From Sinomicrobium pectinilyticum (GTDB taxonomy: Bacteria > Bacteroidota > Bacteroidia > Flavobacteriales > Flavobacteriaceae), in the NCBI RefSeq assembly GCF_003725735.1, contig NZ_RJTM01000028.1, positions 33,079 through 97,078 of the forward strand: a DNA stretch of 64,000 nt, written 5' to 3'. A model generated the notes under the pieces. The model was not told where the DNA came from and did no database searches. It was given only the letters and a program-made list of their open reading frames with translations. Of the stretch, positions 1-8,599 are shown piece by piece (the first letter of the stretch is position 1; every line of letters begins with the position of its first letter). A program made the translations under genes and the position numbers.

Positions 1-1
1 G

Positions 2-1834
2 GACTTTGATACGCATGCCGTAAAAAAAGGAGAAACAGTAACAAGTATAGCCAGGAAATACCAGGTAAGCCCTTCAGATATCATCCGGTTGAATCCGGAA
101 GTGAAAAACGGCCTTGCGGTAAATACCATTTTGATAATCCCCCTGTCCGATAAGGCAAAAACAGACGGGGAGGCCATGACCCAGGAGGTAGTATCCTTTA
201 TTACGCACAAGGTAAGGCGCAAAGAAACACTGTTTAGTATAGCACAGCTTTATAATGTCGGAGTGGATGATATAAAGAAATACAACAAAGAACTATACAG
301 CAGGCAGCTCAAAAAAAGAGAAAAGATACGGATACCGAGATTTGAGTACAAGGCGGTAGAGGTCTTTAAAGATTCGGGGCCGGACAAAACGAAAACCTAC
401 GTGGTACAGGCAAAGGAAGGCAAGTGGCGGGTAGCTTACAAGCACGGAATCACTATTGAAGAACTGGAAGAACTGAACCCGGGTATCGGAGATGTGCTGC
501 GTGAAGGGCAGGAAGTGCAGGTACCGGACCATCCGGATAATGAAGAAAAGCCCATAGATGATTCGCATAATTATTATGTGGTATTACCGAAAGAAGGGTT
601 TTACAGGCTGAAAGTGAAACTCGGTGTCACCCGGGAAGAACTGGAAGAACTGAATCCCGAATTAAAGGAGGGAGGGCTTAAAGAAGGAATGGTGCTCAAA
701 CTGCCCAAATCCATATCTTCCGACCTGGAGATGGAAGACGGGGTGGTTACGGAAAAATTTAACCTGGTAGATAGTATTGATCGCAGGGCACAAACCAGTA
801 TAGCCCTGGTGCTTCCTTTTAAATTGAATGAAATAGAGGAAGGGGATAACTTTAAAGAAAAAGTAAAAAGCAGTAAGTTACTGAGCCGTTCTCTCGATTT
901 TTATACCGGAGCCCTTGCCGCGCTGGATTCTGCAAAACAACTTGGTATCTCGGTTGATGTGAGGGTGCTGGACAGCAGGGCGAGTATCACAGGGACGGGC
1001 AGGCTGCTTACTGCAAATGATTTTAAGGATGTGGATGCGGTCATAGGACCATTCCTGACCACTCCTTTTAATGAAGTGGCCGGAGGTGTAAGGGGAGTCC
1101 CGGTATTTCTGCCTTTCTCCGGGAATGTAAAGCCTCTGAACAACATATTCCAGACGGTTCCGGATGACCAGGTGCTGCGGGACAAAATGATAACCTATAT
1201 CAAATCACGTGCAGGGGACAAGCAGGTTATAGTTATTGCGGATTCCAAAAATGCAGGTGTGCGCGAAAAACTGCAACAAGAACTGCCGGGGGTAAAAGTA
1301 CTGAATCCTACCGAAGATAAATTTATCAGGCTTGACGACCTGAAGAACATACTCAGTGAAATAAAAGAGAACTGGGTCATCGTAGAGACCGGGGATATCG
1401 TGATGCTGACCAATGTTACCGGCGTGCTGAATTCCGCCAGGTCAGACAAACGCAAAATCACCATGTTTACTACGAAAAAAGGAAATGCCTATGATTCCGA
1501 AAGTGTTTCCAATTTTCACCTCGCCAATCTGGATTTTCACTATCCTACCGTGGATAAGGCTTCTTCCGGTGACACTCCTTTTGTAAAAGCTTATGCCGAA
1601 AAGTTCGGTATTTCCCCGAACCGTTATGCCGCAAGGGGTTATGACCTGACGCTGGATGTGATCCTCAGGCTTGCTTATGATAAGGATCTTTACGAAACCA
1701 CTTCGATTATAGGAGAGACTGAATACGTGGAAAACAAATTCAAGTATCACAAAAAGTCCCTGGGCGGATACTACAATAACGGGGCATACATTGTCAAATA
1801 CACGGATAAACTCGAAATTGAAGAAGTAAAATGA
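2..1834 (+). CDS. LysM-repeat protein with periplasmic-binding (PBP1-like) domain, 5' end outside window
   Basis: The reading frame is open from base 2, so the gene begins upstream of the window; a TTG at 89 lies inside the first visible LysM repeat and is not the start. Four LysM-type repeats follow one another (about bases 14-150, 190-345, 395-530 and 570-710), each with the usual Y-x-V or H-x-V opening, a GETL/GITIEEL-like middle and an LNP motif. LysM modules bind peptidoglycan N-acetylglucosamine. The rest (from about base 790, opening ALVLPF) resembles the periplasmic binding protein type 1 fold seen in LysM-containing amino-acid ABC substrate-binding-like proteins of Flavobacteriia. 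It is probably periplasmic and bound to the cell wall. Ligand is unknown. Its stop overlaps the next start (ATGA), indicating co-translation. Confidence 0.8.
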   Translation, partial: DFDTHAVKKGETVTSIARKYQVSPSDIIRLNPEVKNGLAVNTILIIPLSDKAKTDGEAMTQEVVSFITHKVRRKETLFSIAQLYNVGVDDIKKYNKELYSRQLKKREKIRIPRFEYKAVEVFKDSGPDKTKTYVVQAKEGKWRVAYKHGITIEELEELNPGIGDVLREGQEVQVPDHPDNEEKPIDDSHNYYVVLPKEGFYRLKVKLGVTREELEELNPELKEGGLKEGMVLKLPKSISSDLEMEDGVVTEKFNLVDSIDRRAQTSIALVLPFKLNEIEEGDNFKEKVKSSKLLSRSLDFYTGALAALDSAKQLGISVDVRVLDSRASITGTGRLLTANDFKDVDAVIGPFLTTPFNEVAGGVRGVPVFLPFSGNVKPLNNIFQTVPDDQVLRDKMITYIKSRAGDKQVIVIADSKNAGVREKLQQELPGVKVLNPTEDKFIRLDDLKNILSEIKENWVIVETGDIVMLTNVTGVLNSARSDKRKITMFTTKKGNAYDSESVSNFHLANLDFHYPTVDKASSGDTPFVKAYAEKFGISPNRYAARGYDLTLDVILRLAYDKDLYETTSIIGETEYVENKFKYHKKSLGGYYNNGAYIVKYTDKLEIEEVK

Positions 1835-2232
1835 CTTCAAAAGTAATTTATAAAGGAGATCTGAGGACCGAATGTGAGCATTTGCAATCGGGAAACATAT
1901 TTATAACTGATGCCCCTACCGATAATAATGGCAAAGGAGAAGCATTTTCCCCTACCGACACGGTCGCCACGGCGCTGGCCAGTTGCATGCTTACGGTAAT
2001 GGGGATTAAGGCACGTGAGCTGGAGGTAGACCTCACCGGGACCACGGCAGAGGTTACCAAGACAATGGCTGCCGGACCAAGGCGTATTTCCGCGATAAAA
2101 GTGGTTTTTCGTTTTCCGTTGAATCCTGATGATAAAACCAGAAAGATACTGCAAAATACGGCAAACACCTGCCCCGTGCACTACAGCCTGCATCCTGATA
2201 TAGAAAAAGAGATCGAATTCAACTGGGGGTAA
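1831..2232 (+). CDS. OsmC/Ohr family protein
   Basis: A 133-residue protein with the OsmC fold signature: a first conserved Cys at 52 in the helix SPTDTVATALASCMLTVMG and a second at 114 in TCPVHYSL. OsmC-type proteins are cytoplasmic thiol peroxidases that reduce organic hydroperoxides using these two cysteines. Length is normal for the OsmC-like subgroup. The ATG overlaps the preceding stop by four bases (ATGA), so it is translationally coupled to the LysM protein; the functional link is unclear. A strong terminator follows immediately. Whether it is a true peroxidase (Ohr/OsmC) or the YhfA-like subgroup cannot be decided by eye. Confidence 0.88.
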   Translation: MTSKVIYKGDLRTECEHLQSGNIFITDAPTDNNGKGEAFSPTDTVATALASCMLTVMGIKARELEVDLTGTTAEVTKTMAAGPRRISAIKVVFRFPLNPDDKTRKILQNTANTCPVHYSLHPDIEKEIEFNWG

Positions 2233-2256
2233 ACTGCAGGATAGAAAAGCATCAGG

Positions 2257-2278
2257 CCCGGGAGTTTCCCGGGTTTTT
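2257..2278 (+). terminator. Rho-independent terminator after the OsmC gene
   Basis: Perfect 7-bp stem CCCGGGA/TCCCGGG (2257-2263 with 2267-2273), 3-nt loop, followed by five T residues. It lies 25 bases beyond the OsmC stop. Confidence 0.85.
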
Positions 2279-2563
2279 ATATTATTTACATTCGGGTATT
2301 ACCGCAGGAAAATCCCTTCTTATAGTGCGTAAAAGAAGATTCTCTGTCATAACCGCAATTTCCTGTGCTTAACAATCCCTTAAAATTTCGTTTGATTATT
2401 GTCCTATAAATAAAATCGATAGCTCGCTTTTACGGTATGCTTTATGAGTATATTAACAAATTTATATTTTGCTCATGCTGAAAATATCAATTATGTAAAA
2501 TTCAGGGCGTTTTTGGAAGTTTTATTGTGAATTATGAGGCAAAGAAAAGGAGATATTAAAAAC
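2279..2563. other. Gene-free interval upstream of aconitase
   Basis: About 285 A+T-rich bases between the OsmC terminator and the aconitase promoter. I see no reading frame with a recognisable product, no RNA gene and no repeat. Confidence 0.5.
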
Positions 2564-2594
2564 TTTAAAAAGTGTCGGCGATTTCGTATTTTTG
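2564..2594 (+). promoter_or_regulatory. Predicted aconitase promoter
   Basis: A perfect Bacteroidota -7 element TATTTTTG (2587-2594) preceded by TTTA (2564-2567) with a 19-bp spacer, matching the TTTG-N19-TAnnTTTG layout. The start codon is 32 bases downstream. Confidence 0.6.
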
Positions 2595-2626
2595 CTGGAC
2601 TTTCAAAATAAAAAACTTTATACACA

Positions 2627-4891
2627 ATGGCTTTTGATATTGATATGATTCAAAAGGTCTACGCTGGAATCGCCGAGCGGGTGGACAAAGCTCGTGAAGT
2701 GGTAGGTAAGCCGCTGACCTTATCTGAAAAGATTTTATATGCCCACCTTTGGGATGGTAATCCCACAACGGCATTTAAGAGAGGTGCAGATTATGTGGAC
2801 TTTGCCCCGGACAGAATAGCCTGCCAGGACGCTACGGCACAGATGGCGTTGTTGCAGTTTATGCGTGCCGGAAGGCCCCAGGTGGCTGTTCCTACTACTG
2901 TACACTGTGATCACCTGATCCAGGCCAAGGTAGGTGCGGACAAGGATCTTAAAAGAGCCAATGAAACCAGTAATGAGGTATTTGACTTTCTCGGGTCGGT
3001 ATCTAACAAATACGGTATAGGCTTCTGGAAGCCGGGTGCCGGTATTATTCACCAGGTAGTGCTTGAAAACTACGCTTTCCCGGGAGGTATGATGATCGGA
3101 ACGGATTCCCATACGGTAAATGCCGGGGGATTGGGAATGATAGCCATAGGTGTCGGTGGTGCCGATGCGGTGGATGTAATGGCCGGGATGCCATGGGAAT
3201 TGAAATTCCCGAAACTGATCGGAGTGAAATTAACCGGTAAGCTTTCCGGGTGGACTGCTCCCAAAGATGTTATCCTTAAAGTAGCCGGGATCCTCACTGT
3301 AAAAGGAGGTACCGGTGCTATTGTAGAATATTTCGGAGAAGGTGCCAGGGCAATGTCCTGTACCGGTAAAGGTACTATCTGTAATATGGGTGCCGAAGTA
3401 GGTGCAACCACTTCTACCTTTGGTTACGACGAATCCATGGACAGGTATCTCCGTTCCACAGGACGTGAAGATGTTGCCGATGCAGCCAATAAAGTAAAAG
3501 AGTACCTTACTGCCGATCCGGATGTATATGCAAATCCGGAGCAGTATTTCGATCAGGTTATAGAGATTGATCTTTCCGAGCTGGAGCCCCACCTGAACGG
3601 GCCTTTTACTCCGGACCTTGCTACGCCGATATCCAAAATGAAAGAGGCGGCAAAAGAAAACGACTGGCCGCTGAAAGTTGAGTACGGACTAATAGGCTCC
3701 TGTACCAACTCTTCTTATGAAGATATTTCAAGGGCGGCATCGCTTGCCAGGCAGGTATCGGATAAGAAGTTAAAGACAAAATCAAACTTCACCATAACTC
3801 CAGGATCAGAGCAGGTGCGTTACACTATCGAAAGGGACGGGTTTATCGATACCTTCAACAAAATCGGTGCAACGGTATTCGCCAATGCATGCGGCCCTTG
3901 TATAGGTATGTGGGACCGTGCTGGTGCTGAAAAAGAAGAGCGTAATACCATCGTGCATTCCTTTAACAGGAACTTTGCTAAGAGAGCGGATGGTAATCCT
4001 AATACCCTCGCTTTTGTGGGGTCTCCCGAATTGGTAACTGCAATCGCTATCTCCGGAAGGCTTGATTTTAATCCTTTGAAAGATAAGCTTATTAACGAAG
4101 ATGGAGAGGAAGTGATGCTGGATGAGCCAAGAGGGTACGAACTTCCGCCCGAAGGTTTTGCCGTGGAAGATGCAGGATATCAGGCCCCGGCAGAAGACGG
4201 AAGCGATGTGGAGGTTGTAGTGTCTCCTACATCGGAGCGTCTACAGCTGTTAACGCCGTTTGAGCCCTGGGACGGGAAAAATATTCTTGGTGCGAAGTTG
4301 CTTATCAAGGCTTACGGTAAATGTACCACAGACCATATTTCCATGGCGGGACCATGGTTGCGTTATCGCGGTCACCTCGATAATATATCCAATAACTGTC
4401 TTATCGGAGCTGTGAATGCATATAACATGAAGACAAACTTTGTGAAAAACCAGCTTACAGGCGAATATGGAGGGGTGCCGGATACACAAAGAGAGTATAA
4501 GGCGGCAGGAATGCCTACGGTAGTAGTTGGCGACCATAACTACGGGGAAGGTTCTTCCCGTGAGCATGCTGCAATGGAGCCCCGTCACCTCGGTGTTAAA
4601 GTAGTGCTTGTAAAATCGTTTGCACGTATTCACGAAACTAACCTTAAAAAACAGGGGATGCTTGGTCTTACATTTGCCAATGAGGCAGATTACGACCTGA
4701 TACAGGAAGACGACACGTTCAACTTTGTGGATCTCGAAGAATTTGCGCCCAATAAGCCTGTAACCATCGAAGTGGTCCACGCTGACGGAAGTAAAGATAC
4801 CGTTATTGCCAACCATAGCTATAACGAAGGGCAGATAGCCTGGTTTAAGGCAGGTTCCGCATTGAACCTTATTGCTGCCGGGAAGGCTTAA
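2627..4891 (+). CDS. acn: Aconitate hydratase (mitochondrial-type)
   Basis: A 754-residue TCA-cycle enzyme that isomerises citrate to isocitrate using a [4Fe-4S] cluster. The three cluster ligands are visible as Cys359 (IGSCTNSS) and Cys422/Cys425 (ACGPCIG), with the 63- and 3-residue spacing known from mitochondrial aconitase. The substrate-binding motif [13 protein letters not shown] (about 161-173) and the swivel-domain motif [16 protein letters not shown] (about 646) are present. The length fits the mitochondrial ACO2-like class usual in Bacteroidota, not AcnA (about 890) or AcnB (about 860). It is a single-gene transcript, with its own promoter and a strong terminator. Confidence 0.97.
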   Translation: MAFDIDMIQKVYAGIAERVDKAREVVGKPLTLSEKILYAHLWDGNPTTAFKRGADYVDFAPDRIACQDATAQMALLQFMRAGRPQVAVPTTVHCDHLIQAKVGADKDLKRANETSNEVFDFLGSVSNKYGIGFWKPGAGIIHQVVLENYAFPGGMMIGTDSHTVNAGGLGMIAIGVGGADAVDVMAGMPWELKFPKLIGVKLTGKLSGWTAPKDVILKVAGILTVKGGTGAIVEYFGEGARAMSCTGKGTICNMGAEVGATTSTFGYDESMDRYLRSTGREDVADAANKVKEYLTADPDVYANPEQYFDQVIEIDLSELEPHLNGPFTPDLATPISKMKEAAKENDWPLKVEYGLIGSCTNSSYEDISRAASLARQVSDKKLKTKSNFTITPGSEQVRYTIERDGFIDTFNKIGATVFANACGPCIGMWDRAGAEKEERNTIVHSFNRNFAKRADGNPNTLAFVGSPELVTAIAISGRLDFNPLKDKLINEDGEEVMLDEPRGYELPPEGFAVEDAGYQAPAEDGSDVEVVVSPTSERLQLLTPFEPWDGKNILGAKLLIKAYGKCTTDHISMAGPWLRYRGHLDNISNNCLIGAVNAYNMKTNFVKNQLTGEYGGVPDTQREYKAAGMPTVVVGDHNYGEGSSREHAAMEPRHLGVKVVLVKSFARIHETNLKKQGMLGLTFANEADYDLIQEDDTFNFVDLEEFAPNKPVTIEVVHADGSKDTVIANHSYNEGQIAWFKAGSALNLIAAGKA

Positions 4892-4921
4892 GCGATAAAG
4901 TTGAAATATATAATTCCAGAA

Positions 4922-4946
4922 AAACTCCCGGTTCCGGGAGTTTTTT
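4922..4946 (+). terminator. Terminator after aconitase
   Basis: Perfect 10-bp stem AAACTCCCGG/CCGGGAGTTT (4922-4931 with 4934-4943) with a TT loop and a T-run. It sits 30 bases after the acn stop. Confidence 0.88.
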
Positions 4947-5012
4947 ATTTTTGTAGTGGGAGTTCCCTGAAAGGCAGAACGCCATTGTGATAATCCAAAC
5001 AAAAGTTCAACT

Positions 5013-5564
5013 ATGAAAAAACGAACGGTTAAAAATGTCCTGCTTATATTGTTGGTGCTGTCTTTCTTCGTTACCCCCCTCGGCTTTGAGAGTAAAGTTC
5101 TCCTCAGCCGGGTGTTTGCGCCGAAACCGGAAATTGTGGAACCCCAGGATCGCGAAAAGATTTCCGGATATGACTGGAGGCTGAAGGATGCGGATTGGAA
5201 AATATTTAACTTTAATCGGTCCGAGGGACGTGTCGTTTTTGTGAATTTCTGGGCTTCGTGGCGTATTCCTTCCATAGCGGAAAGGAAAAGTATTCAGAAG
5301 CTTTACGATACCTATAAGGGCAGGATGGACTTTTATATGATCACAAATGAAAAAAAGGAACCTGTCCTGGAGCTGATGGAGGAGAGGGGATATGCTTTCC
5401 CGGTAACCTATCTTATAATAGGTGAAAAAATGCCCCTGGATGCTACAAAAGTACCCTCCGGGTATATTATAGATAAAAACGGATATATAGTGGCAGAGAG
5501 CGAAGGAATAGCCGATTGGGACAATGCCGACATAAGGCAGTTGCTCGATACCCTGCTGCAATAA
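5013..5564 (+). CDS. TlpA-like thioredoxin-fold protein lacking the CxxC active site
   Basis: A 183-residue membrane-anchored protein: one hydrophobic N-terminal segment (about residues 9-24) followed by a TlpA/ResA-like thioredoxin domain. At the place where active family members have WCxPC, this protein reads WASWRIPSIAE: the two catalytic cysteines are Arg84 and Ser87. Everything else aligns with the neighbour at 5602-6162 over the whole length (shared Y-x-W, VNFWA-W, IPS/PPC, LY-Y, YIIDKNGYIV-type tail). It cannot do disulfide exchange by the usual mechanism; a binding, scaffold or chaperone-like role is possible. Each cysteine loss could be one base change (TGT to CGT, TGC to TCC). It starts at an ATG about 70 bases after the acn terminator. 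Confidence 0.85.
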   Translation: MKKRTVKNVLLILLVLSFFVTPLGFESKVLLSRVFAPKPEIVEPQDREKISGYDWRLKDADWKIFNFNRSEGRVVFVNFWASWRIPSIAERKSIQKLYDTYKGRMDFYMITNEKKEPVLELMEERGYAFPVTYLIIGEKMPLDATKVPSGYIIDKNGYIVAESEGIADWDNADIRQLLDTLLQ

Positions 5565-5601
5565 TTCCGGATCCGGTGATTGTCTGTTAAGTGCTTGCGT
5601 C

Positions 5602-6162
5602 GTGAAAATCTCAAAAAATCAGATATACAATCTTTCCCTGCTGGTGTTCGCGGTCCTTGTATTATTTACTCCTGTGGGGACGGCCGTAAAAGTGTGGGTC
5701 AACCGGCTTGTGGCTGTCAGTCCTTTCCGGACTCCGGAAGAGCATCGGGAGAATATCGGCAGCTATCACTGGGACTTAAGAACACAGGATGGTGGAATTT
5801 ATGATTTTAGCAATGCCAGGGATAAGGTGGTGCTGATCAATTTCTGGGCTACCTGGTGCCCTCCGTGTATTGCTGAAATGCCTGCCTTGCACCGGCTGTA
5901 TAAAGATTACGGGAACAAGGTGGTTTTTCTCTTTGTGACCGGTGAAGATCCGGAAACCGTCCGGGAATTCCTTAGGCGGAAAGAATGGGATATCCCGGCT
6001 TATTTCCCGCTGACCAGTGCGCCGGAAAAGATATATTCTTCGAGCATTCCGGTAACCTGGGTGCTGAATAAAAAAGGGGATATTGTGATTGGGAAAAAAG
6101 GAGTCGCTGCCTGGGACAGTGATGAAGTTCGTGATATATTAGACGTGTTGATTGCCGAATAG
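5602..6162 (+). CDS. TlpA-family thiol:disulfide oxidoreductase
   Basis: A 186-residue protein with an N-terminal membrane anchor (about residues 9-28) and a periplasm-facing TlpA/ResA-type thioredoxin domain. The redox motif is WCPPC with Cys86 and Cys89, within NFWATWCPPCIAEMPALHRLY; a cis-Pro segment SIPVTWVLN follows. Proteins of this family reduce disulfides in exported proteins, for example in cytochrome c maturation. The start is GTG at 5602; no earlier in-frame start gives a sensible signal anchor. It is the intact paralogue of the preceding gene, 37 bases downstream on the same strand, so the pair is a tandem duplication and probably one transcript. Confidence 0.9.
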   Translation: MKISKNQIYNLSLLVFAVLVLFTPVGTAVKVWVNRLVAVSPFRTPEEHRENIGSYHWDLRTQDGGIYDFSNARDKVVLINFWATWCPPCIAEMPALHRLYKDYGNKVVFLFVTGEDPETVREFLRRKEWDIPAYFPLTSAPEKIYSSSIPVTWVLNKKGDIVIGKKGVAAWDSDEVRDILDVLIAE

Positions 6163-6263
6163 GTGTAATGTATTTGCTGTGATCTCTTTTTGTCGGGGCA
6201 GAAAGAGAAAATATTATCCGGAACAGCTGATTATTGTGGAGTATAAGGAAGATTGAAATGTCT

Positions 6264-6294
6264 GAAAAAAAAGAAACCCCTAGGTAAACAGGGG
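6264..6294 (-). terminator. Terminator of the tRNA transcript
   Basis: Read on the minus strand: CCCCT/AGGGG stem (6290-6294 with 6277-6281) followed by TTTCTTTTTTTT. It lies 14 bases beyond the tRNA-Leu 3' end. Confidence 0.75.
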
Positions 6295-6307
6295 CTCGAA
6301 ATAAGAG

Positions 6308-6391
6308 TGCTCACGACTGGATTCGAACCAGCACGTCCTTGCGAACACCACCCCCTCAAGATGGCGTGTCTACCAATTTCACCACGTGAGC
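6308..6391 (-). tRNA. tRNA-Leu(GAG)
   Basis: An 84-nt class II tRNA. Acceptor GCTCACG/CGTGAGC with discriminator A; D-arm ATTGGTAGACAC; anticodon stem CCATC/GGTGG enclosing TTGAGGG, giving anticodon GAG; long variable arm; T-arm GCTGG-TTCGAAT-CCAGT. CCA is not encoded. It is the last gene of the minus-strand tRNA cluster, 9 bases after tRNA-Lys. Confidence 0.95.
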
Positions 6392-6400
6392 AAAAATTCG

Positions 6401-6476
6401 TGGTGACCTGGCTGGGGCTCGAACCCAGGACCCTCTCCTTAAAAGGGAGATGCTCTACCAGCTGAGCTACCAGGTC
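6401..6476 (-). tRNA. tRNA-Lys(UUU), copy 1
   Basis: A 76-nt tRNA including an encoded CCA. Acceptor GACCTGG/CCAGGTC, anticodon stem TCTCC/GGAGA with loop CTTTTAA (anticodon TTT), T-arm CTGGG-TTCGAGC-CCCAG. It differs from the upstream copy by one base in the D-loop (C for T). Confidence 0.95.
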
Positions 6477-6564
6477 AATTAGATTAAATTATTTGTTGTA
6501 TAATGTAAAGAACACTTACTGCGGTCTGTTTTCTTACGGGAGACCAAAAATTCAGATTTTACAG

Positions 6565-6599
6565 TGACCTGGCTGGGGCTCCCTTCGACAAGCTCAGGG
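6565..6599 (-). pseudogene. tRNA-Lys 3'-end fragment fused to a small palindromic repeat
   Basis: Bases 6565-6581 repeat exactly the last 17 bases of tRNA-Lys (T-arm 3' half plus acceptor 3' half) but the rest of the tRNA is missing. Directly joined is a 19-base element (6581-6599) that reads CCCTGAGCTTGTCGAAGGG on the minus strand, a short repeat common in many bacterial genomes and often seen translated as PELVEG. The fragment lies between the two intact tRNA-Lys genes and cannot fold as a tRNA. Confidence 0.75.
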
Positions 6600-6636
6600 T
6601 AAACCTTCTCGCCCGGATCATATAGTAATAATCGTG

Positions 6637-6709
6637 TGACCTGGCTGGGGCTCGAACCCAGGACCCTCTCCTTAAAAGGGAGATGCTCTACCAACTGAGC
6701 TACCAGGTC
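6637..6709 (-). tRNA. tRNA-Lys(UUU), copy 2
   Basis: A 73-nt tRNA without encoded CCA. Acceptor GACCTGG/CCAGGTC, anticodon loop CTTTTAA (TTT), T-arm identical to copy 1. It is the first gene of the minus-strand tRNA cluster. Confidence 0.95.
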
Positions 6710-6739
6710 ATTCAAAGAATCGCCTTTTCAGGCAGATTG

Positions 6740-6780
6740 CCCGCCGTTGCTGGCGGTAAGCCTCCTTCTCGGTAGGCGGG
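6740..6780 (-). repeat. Inverted repeat in the tRNA leader
   Basis: CCCGCC (6740-6745) and GGCGGG (6775-6780) form the ends of a possible hairpin, with an inner CCGCCAGCAACGGC-type stem, in the leader between promoter and tRNA-Lys copy 2. It may be a processing or repeat element. Confidence 0.4.
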
Positions 6781-6782
6781 TG

Positions 6783-6813
6783 CAAATATAACATCAATAA
6801 TTTATTTTTCAAG
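6783..6813 (-). promoter_or_regulatory. Promoter of the tRNA cluster
   Basis: On the minus strand: -7 element TATATTTG (6790-6783) with CTTG (6813-6810) 19 bp upstream. It is divergent from aroK and points into the tRNA genes. Confidence 0.6.
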
Positions 6814-6825
6814 GCGATTTTAATA

Positions 6826-6833
6826 TAAATTTG
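6826..6833 (+). promoter_or_regulatory. Possible aroK promoter -7 element
   Basis: TAAATTTG matches TAnnTTTG and lies 54 bases before the aroK ATG. No good -33 element is visible, so this is tentative. Confidence 0.35.
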
Positions 6834-6887
6834 TCTTTTTTTTAGAAGTGAAGTATAATGTATTGTATTTAAATAGATTAAAGTTTT

Positions 6888-7403
6888 ATGGTAATTGTAT
6901 TGATTGGATATATGGGGAGCGGTAAAAGTGCCGTAGGAAGGAACCTCGCCGAAAAGTTGTCCCTGAAATTTGTGGATATGGACGATTTTATCGAAGAAAA
7001 GGAGCAAAAAAGTATCCCGGAGATTTTTCGGGACAAGGGAGAAATATATTTTCGCAAGGCAGAGAGTCATCACCTGGAAGCGCTTTTTGCCGGCTCCGGG
7101 GACATGGTTGTTGCTCTTGGTGGCGGTACGCCCTGTTACGGCAGTAATATGGAGTATATACAGGGAACTACGGATAAAGTTGTCTATCTGAGAGCATCTG
7201 TGGAGGAGCTTACTGCCCGTCTTGAGAAGGAAAAGGAACACAGGCCTTTAATAGAGCATCTTTCCGATAGCGAACTGGAAGAGTTTATACGAAAACACCT
7301 TTTCGAAAGAAACTTTTTCTACCTGAAGGCCAACTACAGTGTAAAAGTAGACGGACGCCCCGTGGAAACCATATCGGATGAAATTATATCGAGAGTGGTA
7401 TAG
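6888..7403 (+). CDS. aroK: Shikimate kinase
   Basis: A 171-residue cytoplasmic enzyme that phosphorylates shikimate at the 3-OH in the chorismate pathway. The Walker A loop is GYMGSGKS (residues 7-14); the shikimate-binding DMDDFIE (about 30-36), the FRKAE segment (about 58-62), the GGGTP motif (about 84-88) and the lid-associated RPLI (about 120) are all present. Length is typical. The gene is monocistronic, diverges from the tRNA cluster, and its stop is only 3 bases from the end of the convergent phosphoribosyltransferase gene, leaving no room for a separate terminator. Confidence 0.95.
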   Translation: MVIVLIGYMGSGKSAVGRNLAEKLSLKFVDMDDFIEEKEQKSIPEIFRDKGEIYFRKAESHHLEALFAGSGDMVVALGGGTPCYGSNMEYIQGTTDKVVYLRASVEELTARLEKEKEHRPLIEHLSDSELEEFIRKHLFERNFFYLKANYSVKVDGRPVETISDEIISRVV

Positions 7404-7406
7404 ATG

Positions 7407-7910
7407 TTATTGCAGGTAAGCAACATTTTCCTCTTCACCGAATTCCACACTGACGTGTTCCTGGAGAGAGGTGGAGAGGGAAATGCCCTTGAAGTCCGCT
7501 TTGATGGGGTAACGTTTGTGGTTCCTGTCTATGAGAACTGCGGTCTTTAATTTTTTAAGAGGTACGTTTAGGAAGTGCTTAACCCCGTATATTAATGTGG
7601 CACCCGAATTAAGGACATCGTCAATCAGTACGACGGCCTTGTCCCGGTAAGCGCTTTCCGGAAGGGAGGTTTTAACCGGGTTTGTTGGGTTTACCTTGTC
7701 TACCGTAACTTCACAGAGGGTTATGTTGATATCGGAGATATCGCCTAATACGGCAGCGATCTTTTCCGCAAAAGTCAGGCCGGCGGAAACAATACCAGCT
7801 ACAACAATCTCGTCTTCATCTACAAAAGTTTCATATATCTGGTAAGCGATTCGTCGTATTTTGTGTTCTATTTCTTCGTGCCCGAGGATCTTATTCTCCG
7901 TAATGGTCAT
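7407..7910 (-). CDS. PyrR-like phosphoribosyltransferase
   Basis: A 167-residue type I phosphoribosyltransferase. The PRPP-binding loop is AVVLIDDVLNSGATLI (about 92-107). The downstream segment LIDRNHKRYPIKADFKG closely follows the PyrR pattern (LVDRGHRELPIRADFVG), so the nearest relatives are PyrR-type uracil phosphoribosyltransferases; PyrR in other phyla is also an RNA-binding attenuator of pyr operons. No pyr genes are nearby, so a regulatory role is not implied. It lies 58 bases downstream of the TPMT-like gene in the same direction and may be the last gene of that transcript. Confidence 0.82.
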   Translation of the reverse strand: MTITENKILGHEEIEHKIRRIAYQIYETFVDEDEIVVAGIVSAGLTFAEKIAAVLGDISDINITLCEVTVDKVNPTNPVKTSLPESAYRDKAVVLIDDVLNSGATLIYGVKHFLNVPLKKLKTAVLIDRNHKRYPIKADFKGISLSTSLQEHVSVEFGEEENVAYLQ

Positions 7911-7968
7911 AACTTTTCTGTTTGATAGGAAACAACAAATTTACCGATTAAAATGACATGCACAGTAT

Positions 7969-8595
7969 TCAGGCCGAAAAACTCTTTTGGTCTTCGGGAC
8001 TGTTTTTGTGTTTTTTCGGACGGAGTATAAAGAAGAGTTCCCTGCCTTCTCTCGGTTTTATGGAGTTGTAGCAGTGTTCCATAACGACTATATTGAAATA
8101 GGGGGAAAAACAATCATAATATTCCTGTTTATCACCGCCGAAAGGAGGGCCTTCTCCGGTCAGTGGGAAATCGAACAGCAGTCCTGCCAGTTTTCCCTCC
8201 GGGTGAAGTAATTGATACATTTTTCGCGCATATTCCCGCCTGGCTTGCGGCGGAATAGCACAGAAGAAAGTCTGTTCCAGGATAAGGTCAAAAGACATGT
8301 CGAGGTCAAAGAAATCCCGATGGATCAGCTGGGTTTCCGGGAAGTCCGGGACACGTTCTTTAAACCGCAATAGCGGCGGTAAGGCAAAATCCAGGACATG
8401 GACGTTCTTAAAGCCGTTCCGGAAGAGATATTCCGCCTCATGGCCGTTTCCGGCACCCGGGATGAGTATTTTCCGGTCCTTGTCGTCCAGTTGGTCCACA
8501 TAGGCCTTTATCGGGGCGGATATAGTACCGATATCCCAGCCATCCGAACCCGAATGGTAACGATCTTCCCAGTATTTGCCGGTGGTAATATCCAT
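7969..8595 (-). CDS. TPMT-family SAM-dependent methyltransferase
   Basis: A 208-residue class I methyltransferase. The opening W-x(n)-GWDIG-T-x-P segment and the SAM-binding ILIPGAGNGHEAEYLFRNG motif, then HVLDFALPPL and RDFFDLD, fit the thiopurine S-methyltransferase (TPMT/thiol ether) family. The natural substrate is unknown. The frame is open further upstream (to 8709), but that part overlaps the S4 gene; the ATG at 8595 gives the normal N-terminus MDITTGKYWEDRY and leaves a 4-base gap after the S4 stop, so I chose it. It is probably co-transcribed with the S4 gene. Confidence 0.85.
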   Translation of the reverse strand: MDITTGKYWEDRYHSGSDGWDIGTISAPIKAYVDQLDDKDRKILIPGAGNGHEAEYLFRNGFKNVHVLDFALPPLLRFKERVPDFPETQLIHRDFFDLDMSFDLILEQTFFCAIPPQARREYARKMYQLLHPEGKLAGLLFDFPLTGEGPPFGGDKQEYYDCFSPYFNIVVMEHCYNSIKPREGRELFFILRPKKHKNSPEDQKSFSA

Positions 8596-8599
8596 AGTA

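Noticed and set aside
6401..6709. Integrated element at tRNA-Lys
   Set aside because: The repeated 3' ends are only about 70-160 bases apart and no integrase or cargo lies between them; kept only as a possible scar.
6253..6715. Short open frames over the tRNA cluster (both strands)
   Set aside because: They are read through tRNA genes and the PELVEG-type repeat; no protein family fits.
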